Assembly (NCBI RefSeq): GCF_003148885.1
Contig: NZ_QGHD01000005.1
Span: 1 to 64,000 of the forward strand
Length of the DNA: 64,000 nucleotides
Reading direction: 5' to 3'
Source of the DNA: Hallerella porci
Lineage (GTDB): Bacteria > Fibrobacterota > Fibrobacteria > Fibrobacterales > Fibrobacteraceae
The notes under the pieces were generated by a model. It had not been told where the DNA came from and made no database searches. It worked only from the letters and a program-made list of their open reading frames with translations. How positions within the stretch are numbered: position 1 is the stretch's first letter; every line of letters starts with the position of its first letter. Made by a program: the position numbers and the translations under genes. Below, piece after piece: positions 25,518 through 35,101 of this stretch.

Positions 25518-26297
25518 ATGGCTTCTTCTGATTTTTTTGCGTATTTTGCCGATTACTTTGGCGAACGTTGGGAAAGTTTATTGCCCGCGCTTCGCGGAGA
25601 AATCGTTTACGAAACCATTCAGCATCCGGGGCGAGAACCGTATTATTTAGATGAAGCGTCGGCGTTTGCGGCGCGTTCTCTCGGGGTAAAGCCAGGAATG
25701 AATGTGCTCGATATGTGCGCTGCTCCCGGTGGAAAAACTCTCGTTTTGGCGAATGCTTTAGCGGGCTCGGGCAGTTTACAGTCGAATGATCGTTCTCCCG
25801 ATAGGCGCTTGCGTTTGCAGCATAATGTGGAAAATACTCTCCCGCAAGAATTGGCAGCTGTAGTTAAAGTCTCGGGCTACGACGGCGTTCGATTTGGCAT
25901 GTACCGCAAAAATGAATTTGATCGCATTTTACTCGATGCACCGTGTTCTTCGGAACGTCACGTGATGGAAAGCGAAAAGTATCTCGCGGAATGGTCGCCG
26001 AAACGGATTGCGCATATTGCGATTACGCAGGGCGCTTTGCTTGCAAGTGCAGTTGATGCGCTAAAACCGGGCGGACAAATGATTTACAGCACTTGTGCGC
26101 TCACTCAAGCGGAAAACGATGAAGTCGTGCGAAAAATTTTGAAAAAGCGAAAAGGAAAAGTGCGTGTTTTGCCGCTCTCTCCTGAAATTGCGGGAACGGA
26201 CGTGACGGAATTTGGACTTCAAATGCTTCCGGATCGTTGCGGCGGACGCGGACCGATTTACTGCGCAAAGCTCGAAAAATTGACGTCGGAAGAGTGA
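25518..26297 (+). CDS. RsmB/NSUN-type RNA (cytosine-5) methyltransferase
   Basis: 259 residues. SAM-dependent methyltransferase that should make 5-methylcytosine in rRNA or tRNA. SAM-binding LDMCAAPGGKTLVLANAL (about 64-81), motif IV DAPCSSERHVME and motif VI YSTCALTQAENDEV, supplying the two Cys used in catalysis and release. The NusB-like N-terminal domain of RsmB is absent, as in shorter NSUN-type enzymes. The target RNA is not deducible. Confidence 0.9.
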   Translation: MASSDFFAYFADYFGERWESLLPALRGEIVYETIQHPGREPYYLDEASAFAARSLGVKPGMNVLDMCAAPGGKTLVLANALAGSGSLQSNDRSPDRRLRLQHNVENTLPQELAAVVKVSGYDGVRFGMYRKNEFDRILLDAPCSSERHVMESEKYLAEWSPKRIAHIAITQGALLASAVDALKPGGQMIYSTCALTQAENDEVVRKILKKRKGKVRVLPLSPEIAGTDVTEFGLQMLPDRCGGRGPIYCAKLEKLTSEE

Positions 26298-26366
26298 AAA
26301 TTTGAAATTTTCGGCGAAAACAGTTCTCGTAAAAATTTCTGCTATTTCTCTTGAATGGATTTAAAT

Positions 26367-26372
26367 TATTTT
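26367..26372 (+). promoter_or_regulatory. -10 element TATTTT seven bases before the ATG
   Basis: TATTTT, seven bases, then ATG at 26380; no Shine-Dalgarno sequence. Confidence 0.4.
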
Positions 26373-26379
26373 ACAGCTT

Positions 26380-27834
26380 ATGAAGATGTTTAGAATTTTT
26401 TCTGTATCGCTATTGCTTTTGTGCGCAGTGGCATTTGCGCGGGAAGTTCCGGTGCGTTATGTGCTGCTCAATGATGCGGCAGAACACGATGCCAAGTTCG
26501 TGAAAATTGCCAAGGATACAGTTTATCTGCTTCCGCTCGATTCGTCGGAAGTCGCAGAAATTCAAAAACAAGATGAAGCGCTTTTGAATCAACTCGATCC
26601 GAATGCGGCGGCAGAAGATTCTCTTGCCGAAGAAAAAGAACCGGTGCAAGAAGAGTTAAATCCCGTGGAAGCGGCAGAAGATTCTGCGATGGTCGCCGAT
26701 TCGCTCGCCCGCGTCGATTCCCTCGCCCGAGTGGATAGTTTAGCCAAAGCAAATAGCGCAGACGATTTTGAAGCGGCACTTCTCGCTCAAGAAAATCAAG
26801 CTCGCGAAGATTCTCTCGCCCGCGAGAAAGCAATTGCCGATTCCATTCAAGCGGCGAACGATTCCATTCGCGCTGCGGAAGTACAAGATTCTCTCGCCAA
26901 AATTGCGGCGATTCCGGTCGAAGAAAAGTACATCAAAATTTTCAAATACGAATTCAAACGGATGACGAATTTAGAAGACGGCGAAGCGGTGAATTTATCG
27001 CTTTCGGATTTTGTGTTCGCCGAATTGACCGATGAAGAAGAACCGCTTTATCCTGCGGGCAACGCCAATGTTTTAGTGACTTCGTATCCCGATAGTTGCG
27101 AAATTTTCATCAACGGCGAATCTCTCGAAATTTTTGCGCCCGATACGATTCGAAAAATCAAACCGGGAAAATACACAATCTCGGTGCGGAAAATGCTGAA
27201 AGGCGTCGATTGGTGGGGAACGAAAACGGTAAAAATCGATGCGGATTCTTTGAACAAAATTCGCATCGAAGTGGAACGTCCTACGACGCGTTTAACCGTT
27301 GCGACGATTCCCGATGGCGTCGAAGTTTATATGGATGAACAGCCGAACGAAAGTATTCTCCCGAAGTATTTGACGGACGTTTCGATTGAAACAGAACCGT
27401 CGGTGCAGAAAGTGGTGTACTTGCGCAAAGTCGGTTATTTGGATACCGCAGTGACTGTCGAAGTGAAAGCGTTTATGCCGAATCCGGTTTACGTTGAATT
27501 GGAAGCGGTTGATAATTCTAGCGTCGTCGAAATGCAACGCGAATATGACCGCGAACGCACTCGTCGTTATATTGGCCGCGGACTTTTGTGGAGTTCGATT
27601 GCGCCGATTATCGCGGGAGGCGTCTTCTGGTATTTGGCTGAACGCGATTGGAGCGATGCCGCCGACAAGAAGACCGCTTACAATAAGAGCGCATTTGAAA
27701 GCGCCGATACGCAGAAACTCGTCAAGAAGAATAAAGATTTGAACGATTCCGGCGATACCAAAGGGCTAATCGGTTTGGGCTTTGGCATCTTAGGCGTTGG
27801 CTTATTTGTGACGGGATTTGTTCTGGCGTTCTAA
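26380..27834 (+). CDS. PEGA-domain envelope protein with DSLA repeats
   Basis: 484 residues. Signal peptide (MKMFRIFSVSLLLLCAVAFA), an acidic low-complexity region (about 70-180) with repeated DSLARVDSLAR-type units, a PEGA-like domain (about 225-300: VLVTSYPDSCEIFINGESL, KPGKYTISVRKML), a second PEGA-like repeat (TVATIPDGVEVYMDEQ), and two hydrophobic C-terminal segments (RGLLWSSIAPIIAGGVFWYL and GLIGLGFGILGVGLFVTGFV) that likely anchor it in a membrane. PEGA domains are surface or S-layer-associated beta-sandwiches of unknown function. The 3' end overlaps the convergent OpgC gene by 33 bases. Confidence 0.8.
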   Translation: MKMFRIFSVSLLLLCAVAFAREVPVRYVLLNDAAEHDAKFVKIAKDTVYLLPLDSSEVAEIQKQDEALLNQLDPNAAAEDSLAEEKEPVQEELNPVEAAEDSAMVADSLARVDSLARVDSLAKANSADDFEAALLAQENQAREDSLAREKAIADSIQAANDSIRAAEVQDSLAKIAAIPVEEKYIKIFKYEFKRMTNLEDGEAVNLSLSDFVFAELTDEEEPLYPAGNANVLVTSYPDSCEIFINGESLEIFAPDTIRKIKPGKYTISVRKMLKGVDWWGTKTVKIDADSLNKIRIEVERPTTRLTVATIPDGVEVYMDEQPNESILPKYLTDVSIETEPSVQKVVYLRKVGYLDTAVTVEVKAFMPNPVYVELEAVDNSSVVEMQREYDRERTRRYIGRGLLWSSIAPIIAGGVFWYLAERDWSDAADKKTAYNKSAFESADTQKLVKKNKDLNDSGDTKGLIGLGFGILGVGLFVTGFVLAF

Positions 27835-28860
27835 AAGAGCGGCGACGCCGACGAGAATGCAACAGCAGAAAATCGGCGCGAGCACATTAAACGGCAAATG
27901 ATATTGAATCGCTGCGGGCGTTGCTATCCACAGGTAAACGCCGATGGTGTGCAGCGAATAAACTTCTAAGCTGTGTCGCCCGAGAATGCGGCAAAATCCA
28001 AAGTCTAAAAGCGCGGGCTTGTGCCTGACGAGAAAAGAAATTACGCAGACGAAAGCGAGGAAATTGGCGAAGCGTAAAAGGCCGACGTGATCTTTGGCAA
28101 TGAGAAATTCACTTGGCTGCAGAATGGGCGAATCGATAAAATGGCGCAGACAAAAACAGAAAATGCAGAAGGGAAGGGCGACAAAAAACGCACGGTCTAA
28201 AAAAGAATTTTCGGAAGAAAGAATGTTCATCTTTTTCCAGAGAATCGCGGCGCTTGCGCCAGTCATATAAACGAATTGCCACGCAAAAAAATCAAAGAAT
28301 CCGGGGTAAATCCAATCGGGGAAAATTTGCAGAATGAATTCGCGGAGATGAAATTGGGCGAGTATCCAAAGGGCGAAAGAAATTGCCCACGTTTGCAGAA
28401 AATGTCCGCGAAGCATCCGCGGAAAAATAAAAGAAGCTAGGGCGAGAAGAATGACATAAAGCGGGAGAACATCTAACCATTCGGGAGTGTGAACGAGAAC
28501 GGCAGAAAGTCCTGCGCCGAGAAAAGGATGCGCGTAAAGTGCTACAAAAAAATGCTGAATCCGCGGGAAAAAGAAAAGCGCTGCGCTTACAAGAAAAAGA
28601 AGAGAAACGATGTGGTAAATCCAAATGCGGAATGCGCGTTTTTGCATCCAACGAGTTGTTTCGCCGCGGGCGGTTTTGCTGATGGTTGCAAGCATTCCGA
28701 CGAAACCCGACAAGAAAAAGAATCCTTCGGCTGCAGAAAAAAATCCGAAGCATTGATATAGCACATGCGAAATGGGACTGGAAAAATGATCCAGCGTCAT
28801 CTGCAATAAAAGAATCCCTCGAATGGAATCGAGGAATGAAATGCGATGCGATTTAATCAC
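27802..28860 (-). CDS. OpgC-like membrane acyltransferase
   Basis: 352 residues with about ten hydrophobic segments. The N-terminus RISFLDSIRGILLLQMTLDH and FSAAEGFFFLSGFVGML match the OpgC (PF10129) group of acyltransferase-3-like proteins, which succinylate periplasmic glucans in Proteobacteria. The C-terminal ILGRHSLEVYSLHTIGVYLW is also typical. Substrate here is unknown. Start GTG at 28860, two bases after the stop of the preceding barrel gene. Confidence 0.82.
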   Translation of the reverse strand: MIKSHRISFLDSIRGILLLQMTLDHFSSPISHVLYQCFGFFSAAEGFFFLSGFVGMLATISKTARGETTRWMQKRAFRIWIYHIVSLLFLVSAALFFFPRIQHFFVALYAHPFLGAGLSAVLVHTPEWLDVLPLYVILLALASFIFPRMLRGHFLQTWAISFALWILAQFHLREFILQIFPDWIYPGFFDFFAWQFVYMTGASAAILWKKMNILSSENSFLDRAFFVALPFCIFCFCLRHFIDSPILQPSEFLIAKDHVGLLRFANFLAFVCVISFLVRHKPALLDFGFCRILGRHSLEVYSLHTIGVYLWIATPAAIQYHLPFNVLAPIFCCCILVGVAALLERQNKSRHK

Positions 28861-28862
28861 TT

Positions 28863-29966
28863 CTAGAATTCGACGTGCCCGCTCATGCCCATCGACATGT
28901 GATTCGCGCCTGTCCCGCAGATATTGTAGCCGATCCAGAAAACGATTTCGGCTTCGACTGTCGGATATAAATAGAACGACGGTCCGATGAAGTGACGGCT
29001 ATCGCCATCGATTTCGGTGCTCGGATCGTGAAATTCATAAGCCATACCCATCGAGAATTTCTTGTGCAAATCCAAGGACGGTTCAATGTAGAACATCCGT
29101 TCGTCTTCGCTAAAAGTCTGATCGACGACCGAAGAATCTTTGTCGGCGAGAAGCGCTTGGTAATAGCTTGCCGCAAGATTGAAAAAACGATAATTCAAAG
29201 AAGGTTCAACGAGGAAGGTGTGAACGCCGTGACCTTGATACGGGTGCGTTCCCCAAGTCGCTGTAATGCCGTAGTTGAAAGTATTCGTGCTCTTCGTATA
29301 TTGCACTTCGGTACCGATTGCGTATGTGTAAGAACGACCGATTTCTTTTCCGAAAATCCAATCAAAGCTCGGCGTAATCGTGAAACGTTCTTCGGTTCTC
29401 GAAACCAAGTCAAAGCTGTAAGTGATGAAAGTGGCGAGAGAATGCGAATTGTTATCGGTTGCACCGATGTAAGCTTTACCGTTTTCCACTTCGAAGCCCA
29501 CACCGCGAATGCTTTGATCGCGAAGGATAACCGCATAGTCTTCGGTATTTCGCCAATAATAATACGAGAATGCGCCGGCGTTATAAGTGAGGTCACCGAA
29601 GACGACTCGGGCTAGCGGAGTAAACTGCCACGCAAGTTGGATGCCGTCAAAATTAAATGCGGTCCAACGATTGTCTTCGTCGCCCATGTGTGTTGCGCGA
29701 TTTTCGTGACGAACCATCGAAGTTTCGGTTGTGCTATCTTCGGTTACATAATTACTGTGCGAACGTCCAAAAATGCTCACAGAAACATTTTCGTCAAGCA
29801 AAACTTTGCCTTCGAGTTTAAGATCTTGGTTCGCGGCATTTGTCGGGCTAAAATCTTTATCCCAATAAGATGCGAAGTCCGCGTTGATGTCTCCGTGCAG
29901 TTCTACATCCACTGCGAAAGAGGCAGCTGCTAAAGCGAGGACAAAAAAGCTAAGGTGCTTGTTCAT
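28863..29966 (-). CDS. Outer-membrane beta-barrel (porin-like) protein
   Basis: 367 residues with signal peptide MNKHLSFFVLALAAASFAVD and many alternating strands separated by charged turns, ending MSMGMSGHVEF with a terminal Phe. ELHGDINADFASYWDKDF near the start resembles the first strand of general porin-like barrels. AAAGGA six bases before ATG 29966 decides the start. It is probably a channel; the substrate is unknown. The OpgC-like gene follows by two bases, so the two form an operon. Confidence 0.75.
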   Translation of the reverse strand: MNKHLSFFVLALAAASFAVDVELHGDINADFASYWDKDFSPTNAANQDLKLEGKVLLDENVSVSIFGRSHSNYVTEDSTTETSMVRHENRATHMGDEDNRWTAFNFDGIQLAWQFTPLARVVFGDLTYNAGAFSYYYWRNTEDYAVILRDQSIRGVGFEVENGKAYIGATDNNSHSLATFITYSFDLVSRTEERFTITPSFDWIFGKEIGRSYTYAIGTEVQYTKSTNTFNYGITATWGTHPYQGHGVHTFLVEPSLNYRFFNLAASYYQALLADKDSSVVDQTFSEDERMFYIEPSLDLHKKFSMGMAYEFHDPSTEIDGDSRHFIGPSFYLYPTVEAEIVFWIGYNICGTGANHMSMGMSGHVEF

Positions 29967-30064
29967 AGTTTCCTTTGCGTAAAAACACATTTGGGCTTCA
30001 AAATAGAAATATGAAAGGAAAGAGTCCATCGGCGAAGGGGCTTTTTTGTAAATTAAACCGCATT

Positions 30065-30694
30065 ATGGGATTATTTCGAAAAATTCTTGCGTTTTGCGCT
30101 GTGTCTTTGAGTTTGGTTTGGGCGTCTCCCGCAGACTCGGTGATGACGCTTTCTAAAAAATGGTTTGACTCGGGCAAAGCGTGGGCGTTCAATTTTCGTG
30201 TGCGCATCGATTATGCGGGCTCTCCGGAATCGGGATTTCAAGCGGGCGATTTGCTCGTCACGCAAGGCGATATGTTTCGGTTGCGGATGACGGGAATGGC
30301 AATTTATTCGGACGGAAAAAATTTTTGGCAGTGGAATAAAGAGCAAAAACAAGTACTGCTTAAATTGTTAGAAGATATGGAAAGCAATATGCATCCGTCG
30401 GAATTGCTGTTTAAATATTTGCAGTGCAAACCGATTTCGATGAAGCAAGAAAAGTGGAATAATCAAACGGCGAATGTCATCGTTTTAGATGCGTCAAAAT
30501 ATGACAAAGAATTTTCAGCGATGGAAGTGTGGCTTTCGGCAAAAGATGCATCGCCAATGCGGCTCATTACCGAAGACCGTTTAGGTAATGTTTCCACTTA
30601 TGAAATTTCGAATTTGAAACGGCAAAATAAAGTGAACAAAGATGACTTTGTCTTAAAGCCGGAAAAGGGTGTCGATGTCATCGACATGCGTTAG
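30065..30694 (+). CDS. LolA-like outer-membrane lipoprotein carrier
   Basis: 209 residues with a signal peptide (cleavage near VWASPADS). The body fits the LolA fold: FRVRIDYAGSPESGFQAGDL, GDMFRLRMTGMAIYSDGKN, WQWNKEQKQVLLK, and a late LITEDRLGNVSTYEISNLKR. It should ferry lipoproteins across the periplasm, fitting the many lipoproteins in the window. ATG 30065 is chosen for the signal peptide. Eight bases separate it from the next gene. Confidence 0.82.
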   Translation: MGLFRKILAFCAVSLSLVWASPADSVMTLSKKWFDSGKAWAFNFRVRIDYAGSPESGFQAGDLLVTQGDMFRLRMTGMAIYSDGKNFWQWNKEQKQVLLKLLEDMESNMHPSELLFKYLQCKPISMKQEKWNNQTANVIVLDASKYDKEFSAMEVWLSAKDASPMRLITEDRLGNVSTYEISNLKRQNKVNKDDFVLKPEKGVDVIDMR

Positions 30695-30702
30695 GAGTTT
30701 TC

Positions 30703-32286
30703 ATGCGACTTTTGAAAGCAGTTCTTTTCTCCGCGATTTTTTCGTCGATAGCTTTTGCAAAAGACGAAAGCTTTGTGAGTAATTTTACGTATGCTGCGGG
30801 CCCGGGACCTTCGACGGGAAGCATTTGGGTCGTGAGTCGCGGCACCGCGGGAAGTGGCGTCACACTGGTGAATTTAACGCCGACATCGGGTGCCGTTTCG
30901 CATTCGATTGTCTTCACCGAATTATTTCCGGATTCGTTAACGCCTGTGCAAGATGGTATTTTTACCGATGTGACTGCAGAACATCGGCGGACGCCTTTTG
31001 TGAAAGCGGGCAAGTTGGGATTTGTGGTGCCGTTAATTGCAGAAAGCGATTCGGGATTTTGGAATCCTTATGGCTACGTGAGCGCGCGGGCAGCGAATAC
31101 GGTTTCGCTCAAAGAATTGCCGACTCCGAAAGGAGAATTTCCAGAACTTTCCACGATGGCGCACGGAGTTTCGGCTTTTGTTTACGATTCGGTTTCGAGC
31201 GTGCTTTGGATGGCGCGTGGCGTTTACGGCATTTCAAAAGAAGATATCAGCGGCGGCATCAATTCGCCCAAGCGTTCGCATTTATTTGTGAATAAAAAAG
31301 AAGGCCGTTTAGATTCTTTAAAATCGGCGACGGTAATCGATACGACGAAAAATCCGATGGTATTTGGAATGGCAAAAAATTCGGAGGGAAAATTTTATTT
31401 GGCGACATCGGGCGGGCTTTTCATTTGGGATGAATTTACAAATAAATTAACTAAATCGGGTGTAAAAGGTTTGGATACTTCGCGCGTGACGGGAGTTTGG
31501 ATTGGCGGTGAACCAGAACAAATCATCGTTGAAACGAGCAAGCGGAATAAATCGAGCACCGAAGATAAATTGTGGCGTTCGTATGCGGGGAAAAAATTTG
31601 CCGAAGTTGTCTTCCGCGATACCGCAGGAAAAGCGCAGAAAAATATTTACGACAAAAATGATTTTACGACAAGTGATGTTGCTTTTATCGGGGACAAAGC
31701 ATTTCTCTCGGTGCAAGCGGTGGAAGGCAGCGCGAGCGGCATTTTAAAACTCGATAGTCTCGGAGCCATTCCTTTTGATGACGATGATCCGTGGCTTTAT
31801 GGATTGAACGCAGGCGTTGTCGATCGCAGCGTAGAAATTACGGGAATCGCAGCGTTCCCGCTGACGAAAAAAATCACAGGACTTGTGGCGACGACAAATG
31901 GCGCGGGCATTTCGGTCTCGGCGGATACGGGAAAAACGTGGACGCATATCATGAATCAAACTGCGGTAAAAAATGATCTCGGTTCAATTCGAATGATTCC
32001 ATCGGTTATCGGTGCCGATAATCAATCTCTCGTTTCGTATAAAGTAAGCAAACCGTCAAAGATTACAATTGAAGTTTTCAGTTACGATATGCGAAAAGTG
32101 CGGACGATTGTGAAGAGCGCAGAACGCCCCGCGAGTTCAACGCGCAGCACATTAGCGACAGAAGATTTTTGGAATGGCCGCGATGATGCGGGGCGTGCCG
32201 TGACGATGGGAATTTATTATATCCGTGTGAAAGATAATCACGGACATGTCGGTTGGGGTAAAGCGATTACCCTCGGAGGAAAATAA
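30703..32286 (+). CDS. Secreted beta-propeller-like protein with FlgD-like C-terminal domain
   Basis: 527 residues. Signal peptide MRLLKAVLFSAIFSSIAFA, then repeated propeller-like strands (KFYLATSGGLFIWDEFTNKL, ISVSADTGKTWTHIM), and a C-terminal domain of about 85 residues (ITIEVFSYDMRKVRTIV, EDFWNGRDDAGRAVTMGIYY) of the FlgD-Ig type often found at the C-terminus of type IX-secreted proteins. It is followed one base later by a PorV/PorQ-like barrel, which suggests export or surface display. The exact function is not recognised. Confidence 0.75.
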   Translation: MRLLKAVLFSAIFSSIAFAKDESFVSNFTYAAGPGPSTGSIWVVSRGTAGSGVTLVNLTPTSGAVSHSIVFTELFPDSLTPVQDGIFTDVTAEHRRTPFVKAGKLGFVVPLIAESDSGFWNPYGYVSARAANTVSLKELPTPKGEFPELSTMAHGVSAFVYDSVSSVLWMARGVYGISKEDISGGINSPKRSHLFVNKKEGRLDSLKSATVIDTTKNPMVFGMAKNSEGKFYLATSGGLFIWDEFTNKLTKSGVKGLDTSRVTGVWIGGEPEQIIVETSKRNKSSTEDKLWRSYAGKKFAEVVFRDTAGKAQKNIYDKNDFTTSDVAFIGDKAFLSVQAVEGSASGILKLDSLGAIPFDDDDPWLYGLNAGVVDRSVEITGIAAFPLTKKITGLVATTNGAGISVSADTGKTWTHIMNQTAVKNDLGSIRMIPSVIGADNQSLVSYKVSKPSKITIEVFSYDMRKVRTIVKSAERPASSTRSTLATEDFWNGRDDAGRAVTMGIYYIRVKDNHGHVGWGKAITLGGK

Positions 32287-32287
32287 T

Positions 32288-33310
32288 ATGAAACGCAGCA
32301 TTCTTCTTTTCCTCGCGTTACTTTGTGCGTATTCCTTCGCCGGAAAAAAAGCAAACTTAGGCGGCATGGACGGTTTCGTAGAACGTATGGGAACAGGCGG
32401 CAGAGAACTCGGTCGCGGAAACGTTGGCGCAGCCGATACCGCAGCAATGCCTGCGGCTTATTTCAACCCTGCAATTCTCGGCTTCCGCAGTAGCGTCGGT
32501 TATTCGCTTGCCGCAGAAAAACGCGATTTGGATCGCGCAGGCGGAGCCCTTGGCCTCGAAACAAAAATCGGTAATCGCATGGGCATCGGCGCTGCAGTTC
32601 TTTACCGCACCGACTTGGATTTTAAAGTCATCAATAGCGATGACGAAACGGTGGGAAATGCGCAGCCGTATTTTATGACGACTTATCTCGGCGTCGGTTA
32701 TCGTTTAACGCGAAAAGACGGTATCGGTTTTGCGCTTTCGTTCAGCTACGATAATTTGGATATCGCTGGCGATTATGAAGAAGCGGATTTGGTGGATTCG
32801 TATCAAAGTCCCGTCGTTCTCAATTTGGGTTGGCTTCGCGAATGGAATGAACATTGGTCCACCGCAGTCGTCATTCGCAATTTAAGTTTCAGCAAAAATT
32901 TAACCGCCAAGTGGACGCGCAATGCGTCAAACGATAATTCGGTAGAACAGAGCGAAGGCATTCGCCCGAAAATTTTGCAAATCGGTTTAGGCTATCACAC
33001 AAAACTTTTAACGCGTCCGATTTCCGTTTGGATGGAAGCGTTAGATTATCAAGTCGCTGATGCATTTATCCGCTTTGATTCGGATTATCATGTTTGGACA
33101 GGTCGCTTTGGCATGGAATGGGAAGCGTTAGAAGGCGCGCTCGTGCGCTTGGGCTTTGACGACCGCAATTATACATTCGGACTTGGCTACAATTTTACAC
33201 TACGATTTGGCAAAAGTCTGTATCGTTTCCAAATCGATTACGCTCTCGTTTACGAATCCGAAGCGGAATTGTGGAACCCTCTTAGCTTCGGCTTTAGAGG
33301 TTGGATTTAA
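32288..33310 (+). CDS. PorV/PorQ-family outer-membrane protein
   Basis: 340 residues, signal peptide MKRSILLFLALLCAYSFAG, then GTGGRELGRGNVGAADTAAM followed by AYFNPA, the hallmark early segment of PorV/PorQ/FadL-like barrels. Alternating strands run to the terminal LSFGFRGWI. In type IX secretion PorV shuttles substrates at the outer membrane; whether this one does so is inference. GGAGG lies about eight bases before the ATG, inside the end of the previous gene. Confidence 0.8.
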   Translation: MKRSILLFLALLCAYSFAGKKANLGGMDGFVERMGTGGRELGRGNVGAADTAAMPAAYFNPAILGFRSSVGYSLAAEKRDLDRAGGALGLETKIGNRMGIGAAVLYRTDLDFKVINSDDETVGNAQPYFMTTYLGVGYRLTRKDGIGFALSFSYDNLDIAGDYEEADLVDSYQSPVVLNLGWLREWNEHWSTAVVIRNLSFSKNLTAKWTRNASNDNSVEQSEGIRPKILQIGLGYHTKLLTRPISVWMEALDYQVADAFIRFDSDYHVWTGRFGMEWEALEGALVRLGFDDRNYTFGLGYNFTLRFGKSLYRFQIDYALVYESEAELWNPLSFGFRGWI

Positions 33311-33330
33311 TTTGTTAAATTTATTTTATC

Positions 33331-33990
33331 ATGTCGGAATATCAAGATTTAAAAACTTCTGCGCCGAAAACTCCGCGCTGGCAGCGTAAAAAAGACGATC
33401 GTCCTCAAGAAATTTTGGACGCCGCCATTGAACTTTTTGTGGATCAAGGATTTTCTGCGACCAAGGTCAGTCAAATTGCGCGCAAAGCGGGAGTCACTCC
33501 GGGAACTTTATACGTTTACTTCAAAAACAAAGAAGCGATTTTACAAGAAGTGGTGATGAAAACTCTCAGTCAAATTTTTGACGAAGGCAACGCCATTTTG
33601 GAATCGTATGAAGGCACTTCCGAAGGTTTGGTGAAAATTCTTTTGGATAAATGGTGGGAAGCTGTCGGCTCGGGCAGTAAAATTTCGGGCATTCCCAAAC
33701 TCATCATTTCCGAAGTTTCGAATTTCCCGGAACTCGCCGACTTTTACTTCAAACGCATTTTGAATCCGACTTATACATTTATTTTGCAAGTGCTCATGTA
33801 CGGCATCAAGAAAGGCGATTTCCAAATTGCCGATGTCAATGCGACGACGTATATGATTTTTGCCACTTGTCACGGAGCGGTTATCGATGCGCATTCTTTT
33901 AAATTAGCGCAAAAGAATAACATCTCAATGGATGCATTTAAAGATCATTTGTTGAATATCATTCTCCACGGTATTTTAAAAGTGAAATAA
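33331..33990 (+). CDS. TetR/AcrR-family transcriptional regulator
   Basis: 219 residues. N-terminal helix-turn-helix: EILDAAIELFVDQGFSATKV, then SQIARKAGVTPGTLYVYFKN (about 28-72). The C-terminal ligand domain is about 140 residues with no recognisable ligand signature. It lies one base upstream of recF and downstream of the PorV-like gene; the target is unknown. No Shine-Dalgarno sequence stands before the ATG, only an AT-rich stretch containing TAAATT nine bases upstream. Confidence 0.92.
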   Translation: MSEYQDLKTSAPKTPRWQRKKDDRPQEILDAAIELFVDQGFSATKVSQIARKAGVTPGTLYVYFKNKEAILQEVVMKTLSQIFDEGNAILESYEGTSEGLVKILLDKWWEAVGSGSKISGIPKLIISEVSNFPELADFYFKRILNPTYTFILQVLMYGIKKGDFQIADVNATTYMIFATCHGAVIDAHSFKLAQKNNISMDAFKDHLLNIILHGILKVK

Positions 33991-33991
33991 A

Positions 33992-35101
33992 ATGATTCGT
34001 TCGTTATTCCTTTCGTCTTTTCGAAATTTAACCGAGGGCCGTTGGGAATTTGGCGACGGCATTACCGTTGTCTGCGGAAAAAATGGAGTGGGGAAGACAA
34101 CGCTTTTAGAAGCAATTCATTTGCTTTGCGAAGGATTTTCTTTTCGGACGCATTCTCTTGCAGAACTCACGACATGGAATGCGCCCGAGATGATTCTCCG
34201 CGGAGAACTTGCGAATTCCGCAGAATCGGGACGCGTTTTTACGCGGGCACTTTCTCTCAATCGAAATTCGGGAATGACTGTTAAAAAAGACGGCGTCGTT
34301 TGTAAAAGTCCCGCAGCATTTTTTGGCGATTTGCCAGCGGTCATTATGCAGCCCGCTGACATGGAAATGGTGCACGGCGCACCCGAAAGTCGCAGACGTT
34401 ATTTGGACGAATTATTGTGCTTTAAAAATGTCCGCAACGCTGACCTACTTCGGCGTTATCGTCGTGTGCTCGCAGAACGCAATCAGTGGCTTCGCCAAAA
34501 TAAATTAGGGCGAGCGGTCGGCGGTGAAGATTTATACACGGTGCTCACGCAGCAGTTGATGGATCTCGGGGCTAAATTGTGGATGGAGCGCATCGCGCTT
34601 GTCAAAGAAATTTCTCCGTTAATTGTCAATTACTACGAAATGCTCGCAGGAAAATCCGATGACGTTTTCGTCTCGTATCGCAGTTCAGCGTTTGATTATT
34701 CTCCCGAAAAAGAATTTACCGAAGAAAAATTGCGAAATTCATTTGCGTATAAATTGGACAATGTAGATTTGTCAGAACGTATGCAAGGAATGACCCTGGC
34801 GGGACCGCATAAAGATGATTTGTACTTGTCTCTTCATCGTCACGAAATGCGGACTTCTGGTTCGCAGGGACAATGTCGCAGTGCAGCGATTGCGCTTCGT
34901 TTAGCATCGTCGGATTTAGCGAGCGTGCATCTGGTAAAACCGGTTTTGCTCTTGGACGATATTTTTGCAGAACTCGACAAGAATCGCCGCGGGGCTGTCG
35001 CTGACGTTATCCGTGACAAGAAATGTCAAGTATTTGTCGCAACTCCGCGCGCAGAAGATTTGCCGTTTACCGCTGACGAAACAATTGAATTGAACGCTTA
35101 A
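33992..35101 (+). CDS. recF: DNA replication and repair protein RecF
   Basis: 369 residues. An SMC-like ATPase that loads RecA at gaps. Walker A GKNGVGKTTLLEAIH (about 29-43), the RecF segment MQPADMEMVHGAPESRRRYL, LAGPHKDDLYL, signature SGSQGQCRSAAIALRLAS, and Walker B PVLLLDDIFAELD. It follows TetR after one base, not the usual dnaN neighbour. Confidence 0.94.
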   Translation: MIRSLFLSSFRNLTEGRWEFGDGITVVCGKNGVGKTTLLEAIHLLCEGFSFRTHSLAELTTWNAPEMILRGELANSAESGRVFTRALSLNRNSGMTVKKDGVVCKSPAAFFGDLPAVIMQPADMEMVHGAPESRRRYLDELLCFKNVRNADLLRRYRRVLAERNQWLRQNKLGRAVGGEDLYTVLTQQLMDLGAKLWMERIALVKEISPLIVNYYEMLAGKSDDVFVSYRSSAFDYSPEKEFTEEKLRNSFAYKLDNVDLSERMQGMTLAGPHKDDLYLSLHRHEMRTSGSQGQCRSAAIALRLASSDLASVHLVKPVLLLDDIFAELDKNRRGAVADVIRDKKCQVFVATPRAEDLPFTADETIELNA